A DNA stretch of 64,000 bases, from assembly GCA_025201345.1 (NCBI GenBank), contig JAIXMG010000023.1, positions 248,001 through 312,000 of the forward strand, written 5' to 3'. The stretch is from Thamnidium elegans (Eukaryota > Mucoromycota > Mucoromycetes > Mucorales > Mucoraceae). Positions within the stretch are counted from its first letter, which is position 1, and each line of letters begins with the position of its first letter. The notes beneath the pieces are model-generated. The model was not told where the DNA came from. It searched no databases and saw only the letters and a program-made list of their open reading frames with translations. Both the position numbers and the translations under genes were made by a program. Positions 46,976 through 57,948 of this stretch are shown in pieces.

Positions 46976-48199
46976 GTAATTATTACATGTAATTTAAATA
47001 TAATCTATGGACATCATTTTTTATAAATTAAAAAAAGCATATAACACTAGGTTCGAAACGATAATTATATAATAGACAACGCATTCCAATCGTGTATATG
47101 TAGCTAGAACCGTTTTCTAAATTAAATAAACGATTTGAACATGACACATCTATGATACACACATATATATATATATATATCTACAAGCTACAACTTTTAT
47201 ATATATATAATATTATCTTTTACTTCTCCTATTTTTTTTTTTTTATTTCAGCAATTTTATTTACTCCAAAAGAAACCTCATGTAGTGTGTTTTTTTTTCA
47301 GCTCGCTTAAAATGTTTGTTTTTGTTTGAAATTACTGTTAAGGTTTGTGATTAATACTATAGTTTCTTTTTTTAATATCATTGAGGATCCTCCCTCTTTT
47401 TTAAAAAGATAAACAAACACACAATGGCATTGTATATTTTCTTATTTGTTTTTTTTTGTGTACGGGTTCAAAAAAAAAATCCGTACATTGTCCGTTTATA
47501 CCGATTGGTTGAATCGATATAAGGGACCAACAAGAACCTCCATGCGCGCAGTTCTTTATTCTCCTTTAAAATAAAGACACATATACTGAGAGAGATCATC
47601 TTACTTTACATATTTCTATTATACAACGTCTTTTTTTTTTAAAAAAAAAAAGGGGGGGGGGGAGGAAGGTTAAATACCTTCAAGGCAAAATGTTTAAATA
47701 TCTAAACATAGATTTACCGCACGAGTCACGCTCAAGTAAACAGTTTATCACTATAAGGTTTTATCTACTAACTCTATAAAATGATACTATGTAACAAAAT
47801 AAAAATGTGGTGACAATGGGATGCGCAACTTTTTTTTCGTATTCACTCATTAGTTTCACGTCTAATATATACACTAAAAGTTATTTTTAAACGATAAAAA
47901 ACACTTTTAGTCTGATAAGTCTTAACATCTATCATAGTTGTCCAACTTAGAAAGAGATTATCAAGGGGATTTTTATTTTTTGCGCAAGAGGGGAAAACTT
48001 ATATTCTAAAACAGGGCGTACAAATTTAGCGATCCGACCCAATGCGTCAAAGTTAGAAATCAACCATCGCTAAGATCTTGCAATCCCTCTCTCTCTCTCT
48101 CCTTCTTTCACTGATAAAAAAAAGTACGCTTATTCTATATGACTGTACATCGAGTAACTTGCAAAGTAGTTTTTAAGGATAGCGCGGTACTACTACCCG

Positions 48200-48240
<41 letters not shown>

Positions 48241-49736
48241 ATGCTGAAGATCGTAACAAACTATTATCCGGTAGTTACTTGTATGTTGTACAAGAGTAAC
48301 CAATCTATCAGTTACACCGAACGTAATTTTTTTTTTTTACAAAAAACAAATATGAATGCTTAAATATCAAAGGGAGAAAAAAGAGTTTTTATTGTCACAG
48401 TGTATGCTTTTTTCTCAGAGCAAAAAACACACGTGCATAAGAGAAGTATCCGGTATTTTATCACAGAAACTGTTTTTTTTTGCAATGTCCCCTATGCAAT
48501 GACGCTTTGGCTTTCCGATTTTAGGAGTGAACTTATAAAATGGATCAACAGAAAGCAAGTTCCTTTTTTATGCAAAAACGCAGCGGTGGCTATTAATCTA
48601 TCACTGGTAAATCATGAGACCTATGTATAGTATGAACATGTTCTTTTTCTTTTAAAATCGCTTTGGAAGACTACAGGTACATCCAATCAAGTAAAATGAA
48701 CACTGTCGGCATTATTTTTAGTCTACGACCACGGTCAAATCTATAAAAATCAGTGATTGACTTTAGTAAAGGTGTTTCTTCATAGGATTCTATGTATACA
48801 TTGGGTAGATATCGTTCTTAAAACGTGAAAAGACAAAGTATGTATGGAAGTTGACTATTTATTTGTTCGTAAGAGCGGCACCTTTTGACTGAAATCCGCA
48901 AGAACGGCCTCCATTTACTTGTACAAGTGTGAGTTTACCCTTTTTTTCACAAACCGCAGTACTAAAATACACAGTATTACCCTTAACTATAAACAACATC
49001 ACTTTGAATACTATTCATCTGAAGGGATGAAGTGTAATTCTATAACCCGTCCTCTACCAGCTAGAGTCTTTGTCTTTTTCAGAATTCAATAATCACTTTT
49101 ATTACTTTTTTAAAATTAATACAAACAAAAAAGAAGACCTGATTTAGTTCTCAAGACCAGAAAGGTCTTGATTAACAGAATCAACCACGAGAAGGTACAG
49201 GCCACTGATCCCAAAAAATAGTTCCCAATTGATACAAAAAGAAAAACGTCAAAGTAAATAAGGTAAGTTAGTTAAGAAAATGAGGAGAGGGGGAGGGAGG
49301 GGGGATTGGAAACGGAGGAAGCTCCAGGCATTTTCTTACACCAGTAGATAAGAATTACCATACCGATTGTGCAGAATTGTCTGTGTGAGCTTCCGGGTAG
49401 AGAGCTATACAAGCCCTAGGTTATATAAAGCATGAAGATTTCCCGCATAACCTTACAGAGGACCCTACTGTTTGAGAAAAAAAAAACAGCGTAAAGAGAG
49501 AGAAAAGAAAAAAAAAACAAATATATAAAAAAATGATGATGTCAGTCTACCTTTGTTTTATATCCCACTGTTTCCAATGGACGATTCTTAAGGATATTTT
49601 TTTTTTTTAAAAAAATCGATCTGGTTACCGTTCACTTTTTATTTATTTTCAGTTAAAGAATTGTTTAAAAATAAACAAAGCAAAAAAGAACAAGGAAACA
49701 TATCGTAGGACGTAAAATCCCGTTGGTGATCTTACT
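46132..49736. other. Gene-free accessory region
   Basis: About 3.6 kb with no supported gene. It contains A42 at 46931-46972, (TA)n near 47163-47180, an A11G10 run at about 47641-47661, T38 at 48202-48239, and a diverged repeat at 48230-48545. Short frames here are homopolymer-driven. Confidence 0.55.
48230..48545 (+). repeat. Diverged repeat, copy A
   Basis: It shares the order ATTATCC, GTTACTTG/GTACCTAC, GAGTTTT..GTCA, CGTGCATAA, TATCACAG, and ATGCA..TTTGGCTT..GTGAACTTAT with 52455-52750. Identity is judged by eye. Confidence 0.4.
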
Positions 49737-50234
49737 TTAAAAATCTTCATTCGAAACTTTACTACTGTTGATCATATTACAGCGGTAGTTGAGGACAACA
49801 TTATAGATAGAAGTAGCCATGGTACCATCAATTATAGTTTGAGGAGGATGTGACATAGAGAGACCACTAATAAGCTCTGTTGTCATTCTGATTACAATGC
49901 TCATTTTCGCGTTACAACTAGGTAATAGCATTCGGAGGTATCCCAGATCATCATTAATACGGAAAATATCAATGGAATGACCTGCAGCAGCTTCATGTAT
50001 ATCGGATACAATTTTCCCTTGGTCTTCAATGGTAAATATATTGTACGCAAGGCATCTAAGTAGATGGGAAGCTGCCCGCCCCATGGGATTGGTGCCAGTA
50101 TACAGTGGGTTTACAGTCTTGAAACCTTTGGCGGAGAATGAGCGCTTCTAAAGCCCCACTTACAGTTCGCGACTGATCTTGAGTAATTTTGTAATAATTG
50201 CTCTTCACGAAAGATATTCGAATGCGATAAGTTA

Positions 50235-50407
50235 CAGTAGCGGCTCTATTTAAGGGTGTTCGATTTAAGGGTAGGCTCTATTTAAGGGTAGATTTCTCCA
50301 GGACACCTTCTTCCGTCCCCCGCTTTAGCACCACTATTATCGCTAATAATCGATTTAAGGGTGGATTTTCTGAGAATTTTGGCCATCCTTAAATAGAGCC
50401 GCTACTG
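50235..50407. mobile_element. 173-bp Tc1/mariner-type MITE with TA duplication
   Basis: The ends are a perfect inverted repeat of at least 21 bp: CAGTAGCGGCTCTATTTAAG at the left and CTTAAATAGAGCCGCTACTG at the right. TA flanks both ends (50233-50234 and 50408-50409). TTTAAGGGT recurs four times inside in direct orientation, and CGATTTAAGGGT occurs twice. There is no coding capacity. TA target duplication and size fit a non-autonomous Tc1/mariner derivative. Confidence 0.85.
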
Positions 50408-50864
50408 TAATAAGGTAAATATTAGCTGAGGTCTCCCTGTTAATCGGCTTAGTCACTTTTAGATTTGCTCCTAAGAAAGACTTAAGAACTCCTCCACTTG
50501 AGTAGCCATAGACACCATCAGTCACCAGCAGCTCTACCCGTTCATACATAATGATCAACTCGTATCAAGCAATTCGCTTAAACGACTTTTGCAAGATCTT
50601 AGGCACAGGTGTGCCAAGATAGGCCTTCAAATAGGTGTCAGTTGCACAAGAATCTAATAATCTTTCATTCCTGATAAACGCGTCAATTTGTGTAATATAA
50701 ACGAACATATCATCAAAAGTAGATTACTGACTCAATGAAACTGTTGGCAACTGAAGTTACTTGACTTGTTACAGACTCCATATCAGTTGGCTTTTGAAAA
50801 ATACGAGTACAGTCAAATTTCGGCTGATATGTGACAGATTCGACCGTGGTGACTAACTCTTATG

Positions 50865-50935
50865 GACCACGGAGTACCCGATCCTCACCATCCCTATGGG
50901 CGCCCACCGTGGTCCCTAAGAAAGAAGATGTGGAA
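50865..50935. repeat. Imperfect inverted repeat around CCACGG
   Basis: CTTATGGACCACGG at the left faces CCGTGGTCCCTAAG at the right, about 40 bp apart. GC content is higher than the surroundings. It could form a hairpin or be a site of another small element. Confidence 0.45.
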
Positions 50936-51323
50936 TCACGCGCAATACAATTTTGAGTGATGAGTGGCTGAAGTTGTAAGGGTAAAAAAAAAACTTGGCC
51001 TGGAGCCGCAATGCTTCTTTAACTTTGCTTGGCCACTTTCAACACACGGTTTCATAAGAATCTTCCTTAAATGCTCCATGGATTGCCTTACTTCATTTGT
51101 CGTTTCATACATATAATATTTTCTTTTACAGGTTATTTGGCTTTTCTCCTCTTCAGAAGAGCTTGGACTATTATTGTATTCGTTATATATGATCTTAGTA
51201 GTAAGCCAACTGTAGGAGATTCTATCATGTTAGAAAGTTGTTGCATTTGTGAAAAGATAAACAAAAATATTCAAAACTTACGTTTCAAAGTGTATCTTCT
51301 GCTAAAAAAAAAATTCACCTTGA

Positions 51324-51545
51324 GTGATCGCCAGAGAAGTAAGCGTGATGCGTATAAGCCGCGCTCTTTTGTTAAGCAACCGGCATTTCGTCTTTAACCT
51401 CGTTAATAAAGAGAAGACCGCGGAAGATGATATCAATAGTCAAGTAATTAACTTGACCAGGATTGGAGACAGCCATTATATTAGGGACACCAAACATTTG
51501 AACATTTTACGCACGATCAATTTACGCAGCAGATTAAAGAAGTGA
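51324..51545 (+). pseudogene. Coding-like fragment, unknown family
   Basis: An open plus frame of 73 codons with balanced composition: SVMRISRALLLSNRHFVFNL, EDDINSQVINLTRIGDSHYI, then DTKHLNILRTINLRSRLKK. It has no start context and no neighbouring exon, and sits among repeats. It may be a remnant exon. No family is recognised. Confidence 0.22.
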
Positions 51546-51582
51546 GGCCTTTTATTCATAGTATCCGTTTTTGCACCAACAC

Positions 51583-51735
51583 CACCATATCTCAGGAAAA
51601 GATTGAAAGGTGCACACATAGTTATATAAGAGATACTTGCTTATATATGAATTCATAGTTAAAATGGGAAAAAAAAAGGTAGAATAAATAGTAAATTTAA
51701 TCATGATAAAAAGGGGGAATCTATTTTATCATACT
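51583..51735 (+). repeat. Dispersed repeat, copy 2
   Basis: Second copy of the 13115-13290 repeat, in the same orientation: AACACCACCATAT, GAGATACTTGCTTATATATG, AATTCATAGTTAAAA, then TTTAATCATGATAAAAAGGG. The inverted-repeat ends seen at 13 kb are not obvious here. Confidence 0.55.
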
Positions 51736-52827
51736 TTTTTTTTTTTGCGTACGTACTCGTATTTATACATCAACGAAAGACTAGTTTTTATTGAACTTGA
51801 TTAATTCATGTGACAAACCCGTTTTACGAAATTAATGCGAATAAACAAAATAAAACGCTGTACTTTTGTAAATAGACTATGTCAGTCTAACCAAATTGCT
51901 TTACAGAAATTTGAGCTCTATGATTCGCCTATTACAGAAAATTTAAAGGATTTTGTTGGATAACCTTCCCCTTGATACAAGCGTACTGTCTTTATGACCA
52001 TAGAAAGGGGGGGGGGGTAAATGTGGTAATAGGTTATTCCGAGGCTACCTAAAATAGCTAGCTTGTCATTCACGAGAATGTTTGCGCTCGTCGAGAAGGT
52101 AGTCCAGGAAGATTCAACAAGGAAAAGGAGGGCTGAAAAGATTTTTAGCTCAATTTACGAAGGATACCAAGGGATTTTTTTTTTTTGAATTATCAGTCTT
52201 TTCCCGTAACGATATTGATACTGTTTCCGTCATTGAAAAAACCGCGTTAATTCTCTTGCTGAAGATCTTGCCAATTTATTGACATCGTATATCTCCACTG
52301 CCAGCAACAAAAAAAGCGTTATTTCTTCCCTTGCTGACCACTTGTAATCATACTGATTGCCGTACTCTCGGTACTATTTACTATACGTAAGATTAAATGA
52401 AATCGATAAGCATTGATGATACCGTTATGAAAGTAAAGCAATAACAAACCCAGTATTATTCGTCTTTTTTTTTTCGTGTAGTAAATTATTATCCAGTGTG
52501 TACCTACTTTTTTTTTTTTTTTTTTTTTTGGATAAAAAATAAACAAACAATAGTAATGCATATAATTAAAAGGGATAGGTAGAGTTTTACTGTCAACACG
52601 CGTGCATAAAAACTTTTTTTGTATGGAAGTTCTGTTTGTAAGTGTTGCAACGAGAGAAAATAAAAAGACTGACATGCATAAGTAGTATGTATCACAGTGT
52701 TTTCCTCTTATGCATTTTGGCTTAGGGGTAAACTTATTAAAAAAAAACGGATATACATACAATCTTCTTTAACTATTGGTCAATAAAATATCCCTCCCTC
52801 ATCATTGTTTGTTTAGACACATTAATG

Positions 52828-52859
<32 letters not shown>

Positions 52860-53020
52860 GACTGTTTGTTTAACGTTTTTTTAAAAAAAAAAAATGGCAT
52901 ACTTGGTTTAGTTTGTTTCTCCACTTTTTTTTCTTCCTTCTCTTTTACATACATATTTTTTTTTTTTTAAACGCGCTCAATTAATCCTAAGGGCTCGTTT
53001 ATTTTAAAAAAGTATATATA
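51736..53020. other. Gene-free spacer
   Basis: About 1.3 kb without a supported gene. It includes a G10 run near 52007-52017, the second copy of the 48-kb repeat (52455-52750), and A/T homopolymers at 52509-52529 and 52828-52857. Confidence 0.5.
52455..52750 (+). repeat. Diverged repeat, copy B
   Basis: Counterpart of 48230-48545: TAAATTATTATCCAGT, GAGTTTTACTGTCAACACGC, GTGCATAA, ATGTATCACAGTG, then TTATGCATTTTGGCTTAGGG and TAAACTTATTA in matching order. Confidence 0.4.
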
Positions 53021-53595
53021 ATGGACTATACTAGTAAGTAACGCATACAAACTAGTCTTTTGACATCAAGGTTCCTTAAATGTATTATGTGTATGTAGCT
53101 GCAAATATCAATTCTGTGCCACCAACCCATAATCAATTTACTGCTACAAAGCGTAAATTAGATACTACTGATCAAGATGAGGTATATTTTTTTTTTTTTT
53201 TTTAAAAAAAAAAGAGGGCAACAATTTTTTATTTTCTCATATAAATTAACGCTTTATATGTATAGAAATTATCAAAGCGTACGCAATTAATTCATAGTCC
53301 TGCACCAAATTTACTATTGTTACAAAATATGCCAGCAATTACATATGCATCACCAGACTATAAACCAAACTTTAAATTGTCATCGAGTGCAACGGCTAAT
53401 ATGGCCAATGCATTATCACCAATGATGGAAGATACGGTCATGGAGGATGACTATACTGATGAAGATGAGATATTGCAGACACCTAGTTCCATGTCATGTT
53501 CTGAATTTATACCGCATGATATAGGACAAGATTTAGATCAAGGAGGGTATACCGGCTCATTAGAGCTTGGTTGGAGTGAAATGTATAATATCTAA
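53021..53595 (+). CDS. Small acidic protein with a bipartite basic motif
   Basis: Three exons (53021-53033, 53099-53181, 53266-53595), all in frame, give 141 residues. The first exon is only 13 nt. The protein starts MDYTTANINSVPPTHNQFTA, then KRKLDTTDQDEKLSKRTQ, a possible bipartite nuclear signal that spans intron 2. LLLLQNMPAITYASPDYKPN follows, and the C-terminal half is acidic (MMEDTVMEDDYTDEDE) ending ELGWSEMYNI. I do not recognise the family. Clean splicing and conserved-looking ends argue that it is real. The composition suggests a nuclear regulatory or adaptor protein, but that is inference. Confidence 0.6.
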
Positions 53596-53804
53596 AATAT
53601 AATTCATATATATCTACACAAAATATGCAATGTAAATAAAAGTGAGAAACCATATATATATATATATATAAAAAAGCGGATGTTTAAAAAAAAAAGTCAT
53701 CATACACCACCCCAAGGTAGAGGGAGAAGGAAAATAATTAACCTTTTTCGTCATAGATTGACTTGTATTGTTCTTTCTCTTCTTTTTTCCAAAAAGAAAA
53801 AAAA

Positions 53805-55481
53805 ATGAAATTATTACATACACTATTACTATATTATACCTTTACAACACTAGTATATGCCAATAAAGAAATTTCTTTTCGAGACCCAAATATTCAATAT
53901 ATAGGTCGCTGGCATAATACAACCAAAGATATCCAAAGTGGTTGGCCCGGTGCTTATTTTAAGGTTACATTGCAACACACCCGATTTATAAAACTACAAG
54001 TTGGCCAACCTACATCACTTGCCGTAACCATTAACCAACAAGACTACAAGTTTATAAATATTTCTACTACTACGCCAGTTGATTTAGTACCACAAGGATT
54101 ACTCGACGACGGACCACATGAACTTACTGTCATGGCTACAAGTATTGATCCATCTCAAGTACACATTTGTTTAACCAGTATTATCTTGGACGACTCAGCT
54201 ATTACATTACCACCGAAAAAGCAAGTGAATCCGCTTGTTGAATTTGTAGGCCATGATTCCACTCTAGGTATTGAATCCAGCCGTACGTTATTTACAAGTT
54301 TTGCTTGGGTCACCAGTAAAATATTAGGTTTAGAACATACATTTGTTGCTTATAAAAATGCCACTCTGATCGATGGTATGGATCAAAAGTATTTTGATTG
54401 GGCTCTTTCTGAAACAGAGAATATACCTTGGAGTGTGGTCGTTTTGTTAGGCGCTAATGACGCTGGTTCTTATTCGAGTAATCATTATAGAGAAACCTTA
54501 AATGCCTTTTTAACAAAGATTCGCAAGACATTATACGAAACTGCTCCTATATTTATCTTGTCTGAACCTTTAGGTGATATGTTTCGTCCTTCACAACAAT
54601 CTGTGTTAGATATGATACATGATGGAGATCAACATATTTATTTTATTGATACTACTGGTTGGATAAGATACGGACCTAATTTATATAAGGATAATGTAAG
54701 CCTCCTCCATATATGTATACACGGAAAATATACTAACAACTTAAAATAGCTTCATTTGAATGATGCTGGCCACGAACTACTAGCAAAGAAATTAGCTCCT
54801 CTTTTACAGACAAAGCTTACACATCCCAGAGATCCCTTACCAGGACCACCACCTAATCCTAATTTACCCGGTGATTGGCATACCATCGATGTCGGACAAG
54901 AGAATCGTATTGGTTTACCAGGCACTGTCTCTGCCGATTCCGCTACCACATTTACATTATGGGGATCCGGAGCCGATATTGACAATGACCGAGATGCATT
55001 TCGATTTGTGTATCAACCGTTTTCCAGCCAAGGTATGATTGAAGCCACCGTTCGATCACACTCAGCGTTTGCCAAATGTGCTAAAGCGGGTATTATGATA
55101 CGTGAGCATTTAGGACATGGGTCACCATTAATTATGCTTGGTATCTCTCCTGCAGAGGGTATATTTGTTCAAGTAAGATATGATAACTTTAATAGTACAA
55201 AACTTATCAAAAAGATGCGTGCTTCTCCACCATATCGATTACGTTTAATTCGACACAAAGACAACGATTTATTTGAAGCTCAAATTCAAAACGTCGATAG
55301 TATGCTTGAGACTTGGGAGCCATTAGCAACCATTCCATTAGTATTAGCTCGTGATGTATATGTTGGCTTAGCTGTCACTAGTTGTGATACTTCTGTAGTG
55401 AGTGTCGCTAAATTCACTGAGGTTGCATTATATCATAGTTCATTTATCCCAGAGAATCTTCGTTTCATAGATCAACAATAA
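53805..55481 (+). CDS. Secreted SGNH/GDSL esterase with concanavalin-like C-terminal domain
   Basis: Two exons (53805-54695, 54750-55481) give 540 residues. A signal peptide (MKLLHTLLLYYTFTTLVYA) is followed by a jelly-roll-like domain (RDPNIQYIGRWHNTT, FKVTLQHTRFIKLQVG) as in carbohydrate esterase family 2. The SGNH catalytic domain shows VEFVGHDSTLGIE in place of the usual GDS, VVLLGANDAGSY for the GxND block and LHLNDAGHELLAKKL for the DxxH block. The C-terminal 200 residues resemble DUF1349/concanavalin A-like modules: DAFRFVYQPF, AGIMIREHLGHGSP and EPLATIP. It probably deacetylates wall or plant polysaccharide. Asp sits where the nucleophilic Ser is expected in 'GHDS', but Ser follows it. 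Confidence 0.8.
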
Positions 55482-55552
55482 TAAAAGTTCTTTTTTTTTA
55501 TTATATATATAAAAAAAAGGGGGAGTTTATATACTTGTGTGGGGGATATTTT

Positions 55553-56732
55553 TTAGTTCTTCTTTGACTTTGGTTCGAAACGAACAGGTGTTTGAATACC
55601 AGCCAACCAAGTGATACCGGTACCTGCAATGAACAAAAGAAGGAAAACAACACCAAGGACCATAAAGACACCAGGTGTGAACAATTGATATTTAGCAAAA
55701 ATGGGTAAGCTCTTGACAGCTTCAGGAGCACGACGATATAACTTTTGAGAAGTGGTAACAGGCTATATATATATTATCTTTAGTTTCTGCATATATTTTA
55801 TATATTAGTTGTTTACCTTAGCATCGCTAGAAGTATAAATAATGACATAATCATTCTCAAACTTTGTTTCAACAGTTTGAATCAACTCACCCAACAAATC
55901 ATCTATTTAAATCAGTCAAACCACTTTTTTTTTAAAAAAAAAAAAGTGAAACCTTTTCTTACCATTTTGCTTGAGAGTGCTGATATCATTATGAGCAGAA
56001 GGAAGAGAAACAATGGCAATGATAGGTGATTCTTGTTCAACTAAATCATCAGAAGTAACAGCTAAAAATAAAAGTCAGATTATTTTTTCTTTTGGTTTCG
56101 CGAAAAATAAACTTTACTGGAAGCATCTAAAATAGCAATAGAAGAATCACATTGACGAGCAATCTTTTTAGCAACTTGTTCAATATCAACACCATTAGCA
56201 ACGTACTCAATTTGAGAATGAGACTGAGCATTGTTACTTTGTTCCTAGATGGAAAAAAAAAAAAAAAAAAAAAAAAAGTTATTATCTACAAAAAAAAAAA
56301 AATACGCGAACACACAAAAATCCCCTTACCTTCAAGTTACTGAAGGCTTCTTCAAAGCCTGTACGTGTAAAGTCATTGCTGTGAATCTATATATAACTTA
56401 ATAAATTTCCATAATGTGTCAGATAAGTTTGATAAGTACCTCGGGTTGGTTAACAATAGCAATAACCTTGGCGGAACAAATATCAGAAGTTAAAGAAGAC
56501 ATGATGGTTTGAGTGGCATCTGACTTGCTAATGACTAATTGGCTACTAGTCTCTACAGAACTTTTAACATAGCTAAAAAAAGAAAAAAAAAAGTTAAATA
56601 TAAAACGTACTAAACTATATATTTAATTTTACTCTACTTTTTTGGGGACCACATAAGACAAGGTACAGTGGTCTCAAAAGCCATAACGGCTGAAGCTAAT
56701 GAAAGTAAAGCTGCTGCAGTATAAATCTTCAT
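55553..56732 (-). CDS. VOA1/BIG1-like ER membrane protein (Ac45-type tail)
   Basis: Seven exons (56732-56638, 56572-56440, 56386-56330, 56244-56118, 56061-55963, 55902-55817, 55762-55553), all in frame, give 268 residues. A signal peptide (MKIYTAAALLSLASAVMAFE) leads to a lumenal domain with PCLMWSPKN and SSVETSSQLVISKSDATQ. A single membrane helix follows YQLFTPGVFMVLGVVFLLLF, and the tail ends FEPKSKKN, a KxKxx-like ER retrieval signal. This layout fits fungal Voa1/Big1, relatives of V-ATPase accessory Ac45, which act in V-ATPase assembly or beta-1,6-glucan synthesis. Which role applies is not decidable from sequence. It is convergent with the esterase (71 bp). Confidence 0.75.
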
Positions 56733-56949
56733 TTTGAACGTATTCTTTTTTTGAAACAAGGGGAGAGAAAAGGAAGTAGCGAAAAAAAAAAAAGAAAAAA
56801 AACAAACGTTTGTTGTTGAGTTTGAACAAGTCACGTATATAAAAAGGTTTTGAAAAGTGTGTGACAATAGTCTTTTTTTTTTTATTAGTAAGTAAAATAT
56901 GAGATAAAAAGTAGAGCCAAAAAAAAGGAGGGTATGAAAGGTATAATGT

Positions 56950-57948
56950 TTATGTTTCTTCATCATCCATTTCATCATCGCCTTCATCGGCAGAGGTATA
57001 TTCTTCAGTTTCAAGACCTTGTCCATCAGGTACTTGATAACTATGTGCCCATTTTACTAAAAGTATTGGGTCTTGTACAGATAAATCATAATTTAAAAAA
57101 AACAAGAATTCTTGCTCCATTCTAGCTATTCTCATAGTACGTTCTTTATCTTTTGGCAGTGTCTCAATTGGATTATTCGGTTTATTCTCTGATAACTCGA
57201 TCGATGTAAGAGGGGGTGTTAATGGTGGAGTACTTCGAATAAACTGAACTGGTGCTTTAGGTGAATGAGGCATTGAATTAAAGTGTGGGCTTCGTTCTCG
57301 AGAGCTCGTATATATAACTAATCGAAGACAATCATGTATGTATTTCGACGCCATAATAAACGCTACCATAATCATTCGAGAACCACATCCTGGTGTACCT
57401 TTTAAATCGCGATATCTCTAACAACAATTAACCGAATTAAAATATATATTAACTTATTGTGTATATATTATAAATACCTTGTTTAGTCTTTCAACATAAC
57501 TAATAGCGATTAACAAAGTTACGCTAGGACAAATAGTAGGTGTTGATATAAAGTTTTGACAAAATTTTTGAATTGCAATTTCAAATGGTACTTTTGTATC
57601 CATATTTGTAGTGTCTAATAAATTGCTCATCATATAATATAATTGTTGAATCTTTTCTCTACAAGGTTTATCTTCCCATGCTTGCGAAACATAAAGTGCC
57701 AAGTGTGCTAACGAAAATATAAATATAAGAACATATAATAACAAATAAATAACAACTTATTTACCCAAACATTTTTTACTTAATCGAGTACGTCGATTTA
57801 ATTCTATAGCCTGTAACAGTGAAAATGCTTGGTTGTACCCAAATGCGTTTGGTTTAGTCAGCTTTTCGGGATTATTCGATTCCAGCTGTTGTCTTTTGTA
57901 AGGGCAAGGCACAAACGTATTGGTTTTATGATGTTTATTGACCTTCAT
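56950..57948 (-). CDS. PCL/PHO80-type cyclin
   Basis: Three exons (57948-57765, 57707-57478, 57417-56950), all in frame, give 293 residues. The middle exon and the start of the third carry a cyclin box: PFEIAIQKFCQNFISTPTIC, PSVTLLIAISYVERLNK, GCGSRMIMVAFIMASKYIHD, then a Ser/Pro-rich insert (SPHFNSMPHSPKAPVQF), and MRIARMEQEFLFFLNYDLSV, the 'E..FL..L...L.V' motif of Pho80-type cyclins. The C-terminus is acidic. Such cyclins partner Pho85-like kinases; which process it controls cannot be read from sequence. Confidence 0.82.

Larger units (their letters stand above)
49737..51000 (-). pseudogene. Decayed reading frame of unknown family, split by a MITE
   Basis: Coding-like blocks run down the minus strand: TTVESVTYQPKFDCTRIFQK; a block with FVYITQIDAFIRNERLLDSC and YLKAYLGTPVPKILQKSFKR ending at a stop; YERVELLVTDGVYGYSSGG and KVTKPINRETSANIYL, interrupted by the 173-bp element; then, beyond the element, SHSNIFREEQLL to PPKVSRL and stop. 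A last block (50084-49737) holds GRAASHLLRCLAYNIFTIED and ISGLSMSHPPQTIIDGTMA. Removing the element with one TA restores an open frame across the site. Several stops and frame changes elsewhere suggest a dead gene. I do not recognise the family. Confidence 0.42.

Noticed and set aside
51071..51397. Plus-strand frame with hydrophobic start
   Set aside because: Could suggest a membrane protein, but it overlaps decayed sequence, has no homology I recognise and shares its end with another open frame.
52319..52762. Minus-strand 147-codon frame
   Set aside because: Runs through homopolymers and covers the diverged noncoding repeat; composition is not protein-like.
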